The notes below the pieces were generated by a model. That model was not told where the DNA came from. It ran no database searches and was given only the letters and a program-made list of their open reading frames with translations. The translations under genes and the position numbers were made by a program. Below, piece after piece: positions 7,115 to 10,436 of a stretch of DNA of 10,436 nt (within the stretch, counting starts at the first letter, position 1; every line of letters starts with the position of its first letter). This DNA is from Acidobacteriaceae bacterium (GTDB lineage Bacteria; Acidobacteriota; Terriglobia; Terriglobales; Acidobacteriaceae): contig DAHUZD010000200.1 of the NCBI GenBank assembly GCA_027306745.1, forward strand, positions 1-10,436, written 5' to 3'.

Positions 7115-7129
7115 ATTTATCAATTAGAT
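7104..7129 (+). repeat. AT-rich imperfect tandem repeat across the MshEN-gene stop codon
   Basis: ATCAATAGAT at 7107-7116 is followed by ATCAATTAGAT at 7119-7129, a twelve-base offset with one inserted T. The TAG of the first copy is the stop codon of the upstream gene. The stretch from about 7105 to 7160 is strikingly AT-rich beside its GC-rich neighbours. This is the third consecutive gene junction in the window with such a duplication; no function is assigned. Confidence 0.45.
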
Positions 7130-7203
7130 ATATAAAATACCTACTGTTTTACTTGAGGATATTTTCTTGCCGCCGCGCTCTGAGATGCGCGCGTGGCCCT
7201 CGC

Positions 7204-7231
7204 TCAAGTTGCACAGTGGCCGCGCCGATAC
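7204..7231 (+). promoter_or_regulatory. Sigma-28-like promoter, proximal copy upstream of cheY
   Basis: TCAAGTTG at 7204-7211 matches the sigma-28 -35 element TAAAGTTT at six of eight bases. GCCGATAC at 7224-7231 matches the -10 GCCGATAA at seven of eight. The twelve-base spacing is one more than the enteric consensus and is the same as in the distal copy. A start site would fall near 7238, giving cheY a leader of about 40 bases. With fliA in the same cluster, control of cheY and downstream genes by FliA is a reasonable inference. Confidence 0.55.
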
Positions 7232-7275
7232 TCCCAGCAGAGATGACACGGCGCAGGCCGCGGGATGGGAGTGCG

Positions 7276-7662
7276 ATGCCAGGGATCCGGGTATTGATTG
7301 TGGATGACTCGGCCGTGATGCGCAAAATTGTCGAGCGCACCTTGCGGCAAGGGGGCATTGAGATGGCCACCGTCGTCGAAGCCGGCAACGGAGAAGAGGG
7401 CCTGGCTGTTTTGCGGCAGCAGACGGTGGATCTGATTCTTTGCGACATCAATATGCCCGGCATGGATGGTTTGGAGATGCTGCGCGTCATGCAGCAGCAG
7501 AAGCTGGCGCAACAGGTTCCCGTTGTCATGATCACCACCGAGAGCAGCGAAAGCCATGTGCGTGCCGCACTGGAGTATGGCGCGCAGGCCTACATTCGCA
7601 AGCCCTTTACCCCGGAGCAGATTCAGGAGCGCGTGATGCCGCTGGTTGCCGTGCGAGCCTGA
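7276..7662 (+). CDS. cheY: CheY-type single-domain response regulator
   Basis: This is a 128-residue stand-alone receiver domain. All active-site residues are present: the acidic pair D10-D11 in VLIVDDS, the phosphorylated Asp D57 in CDINMPGMDG, the switch Thr T87 in MITTES, and K109 in YIRKPF. Asn at 59, two residues after the phospho-site, is as in enteric CheY. No output domain is attached. Position after fliM/fliN and before a CheX-like phosphatase supports CheY, which when phosphorylated by CheA binds the FliM N-terminus and alters motor rotation. The ATG at 7276 is chosen because GGGAG (7267-7271) precedes it and CheY proteins begin a few residues before this strand; an in-frame ATG at 7243 would add an arginine-rich leader. 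No cheA or receptor gene is in the window. Confidence 0.9.
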   Translation: MPGIRVLIVDDSAVMRKIVERTLRQGGIEMATVVEAGNGEEGLAVLRQQTVDLILCDINMPGMDGLEMLRVMQQQKLAQQVPVVMITTESSESHVRAALEYGAQAYIRKPFTPEQIQERVMPLVAVRA

Positions 7663-7701
7663 TGCGGCGGATATGAAGTGGTGGGCGGGGAGTCAGGTCG
7701 G

Positions 7702-7718
7702 TCCGCCTCTATGGCGGA
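7702..7718 (+). other. Small perfect hairpin in the cheY-cheX spacer
   Basis: TCCGCC (7702-7707) and GGCGGA (7713-7718) can pair as a six-base stem with a five-base loop. No T run follows, so it is not an intrinsic terminator. It could stabilise or process the transcript between cheY and cheX, or be chance in GC-rich DNA. Confidence 0.25.
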
Positions 7719-7787
7719 GCAGTCGATGGATGCAGCCAAGGCGCAGTGCAACTTTGGCGGACGCACAGAAAGGTCTGGAAGAGGCAA

Positions 7788-8450
7788 ATGGCACTTGACC
7801 CAGCGTTGGAGCGCAGCATACACACAGCGGTGGCCGCCCCGGTTCCAGTGGCCGACCCCATCCAGGCTCTGGATGCAGCGGTGCAAGAGGTCTTCACCTG
7901 TATGCTCGGCCTGCCCTTTTCAGCGCAGGCCGTGCCTGCGCCCACTGCGCCTTCCCCAGGTCTAGGCAAACCGGTGGCGCCATCCTCGACGTGGCTGTCT
8001 CCGGTCAGCGCCATTCTCGGTTTTGGCGGGCGCATCACCGGCTCCTGCACCATGTGCGCGGAACCGGCAGCGGTGGCCGCGCTAGCCATGCACTTGCTTT
8101 CCCCGGCTTTGGCCGGTCCGTCGTCGGCCCATCATGCACACTCCATGCAGGACGGCGCGGCGACCCACTTGGGCCAGGTGGCCATCGAGCAGCTTGACGC
8201 CACGCTGCTGGACTCTTTTGGCGAGATTTGCAACATGATTGCCGGGGGATGGAAGAATCGCGTTCCTGGCCTGGACTCCGGCTGCGCGCTTTCGGCCCCG
8301 ACCATCGTCTGTGGCTCCAGCTATGTGTTGCATCCGCTGGGCAATCAGATTCTGGCCGAACGGCTCTACCTCTTTCTTGGCCATCAGATACGGCTTTCCA
8401 TCCGCTGTGAATCCCATCCCGGATTCGCCGTGGGTGTGGGGCGGCTCTAA
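7788..8450 (+). CDS. CheX-like CheY-P phosphatase
   Basis: This 220-residue protein fits the CheX/CheC phosphatase family, which removes the phosphate from CheY-P. The pattern runs DAAVQEVFTCMLGLPF at 29-44, an Ala/Pro/Ser-rich insertion at 45-72, the ILGFGGRITGSCTM strand pair at 76-89, a helix at about 93-105, a His/Ala/Ser-rich insertion at 108-125, then the active-site helix DSFGEICNMIAGGWKN at 142-157. That helix carries a single E146-x2-N149 pair, the CheX arrangement (most CheC have two). The strand ALSAPTIVCGSSYVL at 167-181 follows. Usual CheX length is about 150-160; the excess is in the low-complexity insertions. The ATG at 7788 is preferred, with GGAAGAGG just upstream (7777-7784); an in-frame GTG at 7746 is less likely. 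The gene lies 125 bases after cheY, its expected substrate. Family is well supported; activity is inferred. Confidence 0.8.
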   Translation: MALDPALERSIHTAVAAPVPVADPIQALDAAVQEVFTCMLGLPFSAQAVPAPTAPSPGLGKPVAPSSTWLSPVSAILGFGGRITGSCTMCAEPAAVAALAMHLLSPALAGPSSAHHAHSMQDGAATHLGQVAIEQLDATLLDSFGEICNMIAGGWKNRVPGLDSGCALSAPTIVCGSSYVLHPLGNQILAERLYLFLGHQIRLSIRCESHPGFAVGVGRL

Positions 8451-8538
8451 TCTCCGTCCAGGCCGTCGCTGTTTCTGTGAGCTTCTTCTAATCTGACCAG
8501 CCCGTTTCCGGCCCCTCCGCTGCACATGCACCCCATGC

Positions 8539-8545
8539 GGGAGGG
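8539..8545 (+). promoter_or_regulatory. Ribosome binding site that fixes the flgF GTG start
   Basis: GGGAGGG lies seven bases before the GTG at 8553. The in-frame ATGs at 8526 and 8535 lie upstream of or too close to this site to use it, and would add residues the FlgF family lacks. Confidence 0.7.
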
Positions 8546-8552
8546 ATGCGAC

Positions 8553-9299
8553 GTGGACAGCGGATATTATGCAGCTTTTACCGGGTTGATGGCGCGCATG
8601 CAGGCGCTGGATTCGGCGGCCAACAATCTAGCCAACACCGGCACCAACGGTTTTCGTGCGGAAAAGGAGTATTTCCGCAACACCGTAACCGGCCCCGATG
8701 CGCTCAACTCCCAATTGAACACAGCCGTCAACAACTTTGGCGTGCTGGGCGGCAATCGTGTGGATTTGAACCAGGGCCAATTGACGGCCACGGGCAATCC
8801 GCTCGATGTGGCCATTGAGGGGCAGGGCTTCTTTCAGGTGCGCCGGGCCGATGGCACCATCCTCTACACCCGCGACGGGTCCTTTCAACGCTCGGCCAAG
8901 GGCCAACTGGTCAACAGCCAGGGCCAGCCGGTGCTGGATACGCGCAAAAAACCCTACAAGACCATCAGCCTGCCCACCGGGCCGGTCACCATCGCCGCCG
9001 ACGGAACGGTTTCTGTGGCGGGTGCAGTGGTCGGCTACATCAGCATCGTCAGCTATCCCGCAGGCACGCAACTGACGCCGGGCGGAACCGGCCAGTACAC
9101 GGCTCCGGCAACGACAGCCCGGCAGGCGGCCACTGGCTCGCTGCATCAGGGCGTGCTCGAAAGCTCCAATCAGGATGTGGTGCGTGGCACGTTGCAACTG
9201 ATTCTGGTGCAGCGGCAGGCGGAGATGATGCAGAAGGCGCTTTCTGTCTTTGGCAATGATCTGGACCTGCATGCCAGCCAGGATCTGCCGCACGTCTAG
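8553..9299 (+). CDS. flgF: FlgF, flagellar proximal rod protein
   Basis: FlgF (248 residues) is a rod subunit exported through the FlhA/FlhB gate. With GTG at 8553 as start, the protein begins (M)DSGYYAAFTGLMARMQALDS, the normal FlgF N-terminus. The rod/hook family signature SAANNLANTGTNGFRAE follows at 21-37, and the core motif GNPLDVAIEGQGFFQVR with DGTILYTRDGSF comes mid-protein. The C-terminal helix region (GVLESSNQDVVRGTLQLILV, QAEMMQKALSVFGNDL) packs with the N-terminal helix in the assembled rod. Shortness relative to FlgG and the MDSGYYAA start favour FlgF over its paralogue. A 102-base spacer with no recognised site other than the ribosome binding site precedes it; flgG follows after 78 bases. 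Confidence 0.93.
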   Translation: MDSGYYAAFTGLMARMQALDSAANNLANTGTNGFRAEKEYFRNTVTGPDALNSQLNTAVNNFGVLGGNRVDLNQGQLTATGNPLDVAIEGQGFFQVRRADGTILYTRDGSFQRSAKGQLVNSQGQPVLDTRKKPYKTISLPTGPVTIAADGTVSVAGAVVGYISIVSYPAGTQLTPGGTGQYTAPATTARQAATGSLHQGVLESSNQDVVRGTLQLILVQRQAEMMQKALSVFGNDLDLHASQDLPHV

Positions 9300-9377
9300 T
9301 GGGACGAACAACACCCGGCGCAGCGGAAGGCGTTGCGCAGGCAGCAGCATTCGGAACGCAGAACAGGAGCAGCAGCG

Positions 9378-10166
9378 ATGATTCGAGCTTTGTACACAGC
9401 CGCCAGCGGCATGAGCGCCCAGCAGTTAAATCTGGACACGATCGCCAACAATCTGGCCAACTCGGCCACGGCGGGCTTTCGCAGCCGTCAACTGCAATTT
9501 CAAGACATGATCTACCAGAATCTGGTGACGCCCGGCGCGGCGCAAAGCGCGCAGACCGTCTCGGCCGGCTTGCAGGTGGGCCTGGGTACGCAGCCTTCGA
9601 CCACGGAGATCATCCAGACGCAAGGCTCCTTCAACCAGACCAACAATCCGCTCGACTTGGCTGTTCAGGGCACGGGCTTCTTTCAGGTACAGACGCCCAG
9701 CGGCACCATCGCCTACACACGTGCGGGCAACTTTCAGTTGAACAATCAGGGGCAGATGGTCGACGTCAACGGCAATCTGCTGATTCCGACGATCACGGTT
9801 CCGTCGAATGCCACCTCGCTGACGATCACGCAATACGGCGTGGTCAACGCCACGCTGCCCGGGCAAACCAACCCGGCTCAGTTGGGCCAGATTCAATTGG
9901 CCATCTTCAGCAACCCAGGCGGGCTGAACAGCGTGGGCAACAACCTTTTTCAGGCGACGTATTCCTCGGGCCAGCCCGCTTTGGGCAACCCCGGCGACAC
10001 GACCGGCGCGGGCACCTTGCAGCAGGGCTATGTGGAGAACTCCAACGTGGATATCGTCGAGCAATTTGTGCAGATGATTCTGGCCCAGCGCGCGTATGAG
10101 AGCAACTCCAATGTCGCCACAGCCGCCGACACCATGTACCAGCAGGTGTACAACCTGATTCGCTAA
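9378..10166 (+). CDS. flgG: FlgG, flagellar distal rod protein
   Basis: FlgG (262 residues, close to the 260 of enteric FlgG) forms the distal rod that passes through the P and L rings. The N-terminus MIRALYTAASGMSAQQLNLD is the family hallmark, followed by TIANNLANSATAGFRSR at 21-37. The core motif NNPLDLAVQGTGFFQVQTPS is at about 89-108, with GTIAYTRAGNFQLNNQGQMV after it. The C-terminus GYVENSNVDIVEQFVQMILA, then QRAYESNSNVATAADTMYQQ, is near-canonical. The ATG at 9378 is chosen because AGGAG (9365-9369) lies eight bases upstream and the family starts here; an in-frame GTG at 9333 would add fifteen untypical residues. The gene sits between flgF and the probable flgA, the order seen in many flagellar operons. 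Confidence 0.96.
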   Translation: MIRALYTAASGMSAQQLNLDTIANNLANSATAGFRSRQLQFQDMIYQNLVTPGAAQSAQTVSAGLQVGLGTQPSTTEIIQTQGSFNQTNNPLDLAVQGTGFFQVQTPSGTIAYTRAGNFQLNNQGQMVDVNGNLLIPTITVPSNATSLTITQYGVVNATLPGQTNPAQLGQIQLAIFSNPGGLNSVGNNLFQATYSSGQPALGNPGDTTGAGTLQQGYVENSNVDIVEQFVQMILAQRAYESNSNVATAADTMYQQVYNLIR

Positions 10167-10177
10167 CGGGAGCCAGT

Positions 10178-10436
10178 ATGACGGGCTGGCAAGATCTTCG
10201 CAGATTCGGATACGGGATTCGCCGCGGGGCCGGTGCATGGGCCAGTCTATGGCTGGCCCTGTGGCTCGTGCCCGCTGCGGCGCAGGCTCTGCTTTGCACG
10301 GCGCAGACGCCAGAGCAGGCCGTACAACAATGGCAGCGTGCCCAAGGCGACGGTGTGCAGATCAGCGCAGAGGAATGGAGACAGCCGCTGGGCTACGCTG
10401 TGGTTCAAGTTGTCCGCGACCCCATTCTTGGCCAGG
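10178..10436 (+). CDS. flgA: Probable FlgA, P-ring assembly chaperone (5' part only)
   Basis: The frame opens at the ATG at 10178 and is still open at the right edge (86 codons). GGGAG at 10168-10172 lies five bases upstream. The protein starts with a basic segment (MTGWQDLRRFGYGIRRGAGA), a hydrophobic core (WASLWLALWLVP) and an AAAQA-like cleavage region near residue 36, a clear Sec signal peptide. The mature part begins LLCTAQTPEQAVQQWQRAQG. FlgA is a periplasmic chaperone for P-ring assembly, usually encoded right after flgG and before flgH/flgI, which is the main reason for this call. The diagnostic C-terminal SAF domain is outside the window, so another secreted protein is possible. Confidence 0.6.
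   Translation, partial: MTGWQDLRRFGYGIRRGAGAWASLWLALWLVPAAAQALLCTAQTPEQAVQQWQRAQGDGVQISAEEWRQPLGYAVVQVVRDPILGQ

Noticed and set aside
7101..7136. Sigma-70-like promoter in the AT-rich spacer (TTGGAT, 18 bases, TAGATA)
   Set aside because: Both boxes match poorly, and any AT-rich stretch gives such matches; the sigma-28-like motifs nearby are better supported.
7243..7275. Upstream ATG at 7243 as the cheY start
   Set aside because: It would add eleven residues, many of them arginine, not seen in CheY proteins, and has a weaker ribosome binding site than the ATG at 7276.
9299..10099. A 266-codon + strand frame starting at the end of flgF and overlapping flgG
   Set aside because: It is flgG read in another frame; Arg/Gly/Ser/Asp-rich with no domain, while the flgG frame matches its family end to end.
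9426..10238. A 270-codon - strand frame across flgG
   Set aside because: It is a shadow of flgG, one of the clearest genes in the window, with no family features of its own.
10178..10300. Lipoprotein signal or twin-arginine signal in the right-edge protein
   Set aside because: The cysteine follows ALL rather than a lipobox, and the two Arg-Arg pairs lack the surrounding residues of a twin-arginine motif; an ordinary Sec signal fits better.

Overview
This window is one uninterrupted stretch of a flagellar and motor-control gene cluster. Every gene I can support is on the + strand. The DNA is GC-rich (roughly 60% by eye) and the gaps between genes are short, so it reads as one long operon or a few overlapping ones. 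The FlhA, FliA, FliM, FlgF and FlgG proteins are unambiguous family members. My best guess for the source is a GC-rich motile bacterium of the Acidobacteriota (Terriglobia type). That guess rests on remembered gene order and on the Ala/Pro-rich extensions of several proteins, so treat it as inference.

Layout: (1) 2-2697, the export-gate pair: the 3' end of flhB with an unusually long low-complexity tail, overlapping flhA by four bases. (2) 2752-3735, fliA, the flagellar sigma factor (sigma-28), placed directly after flhA with no flhF/flhG between them. (3) 3785-5929, the C-ring switch genes fliM and fliN. This FliN is about 350 residues long, with an extra N-terminal domain and an Ala/Glu-rich linker before the normal SpoA domain. 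(4) 5999-7114, a gene with no standard flagellar name. It encodes a four-cysteine (probably zinc-binding) segment followed by a MshEN/T2SSE-N domain of the kind known to bind cyclic di-GMP, with no ATPase domain. (5) 7276-8450, cheY and a CheX-like CheY-P phosphatase. (6) 8553-10436, rod genes flgF and flgG, then the start of a secreted protein that is most likely FlgA.

How they fit together: FlhA/FlhB form the export gate through which FlgF, FlgG and later substrates pass. FliA switches on late genes, FliM/FliN form the switch, and CheY-P binds the FliM N-terminus seen here and is probably removed by CheX. The MshEN protein sits between the switch genes and cheY, a natural place for a cyclic di-GMP input to the motor or to export. 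Two sigma-28-like promoter motifs lie just upstream of cheY, which suggests that cheY, cheX and perhaps flgFG are boosted by the FliA encoded in the same cluster.

The most notable signals are the MshEN/zinc protein, the tandem sigma-28-like motifs, the FliY-like layout of FliN, the missing flhF/flhG, and short tandem duplications at or near stop codons at three successive gene junctions. No tRNA, rRNA, CRISPR array, insertion sequence or convincing terminator was seen, and no gene-free stretch exceeds 165 bases.
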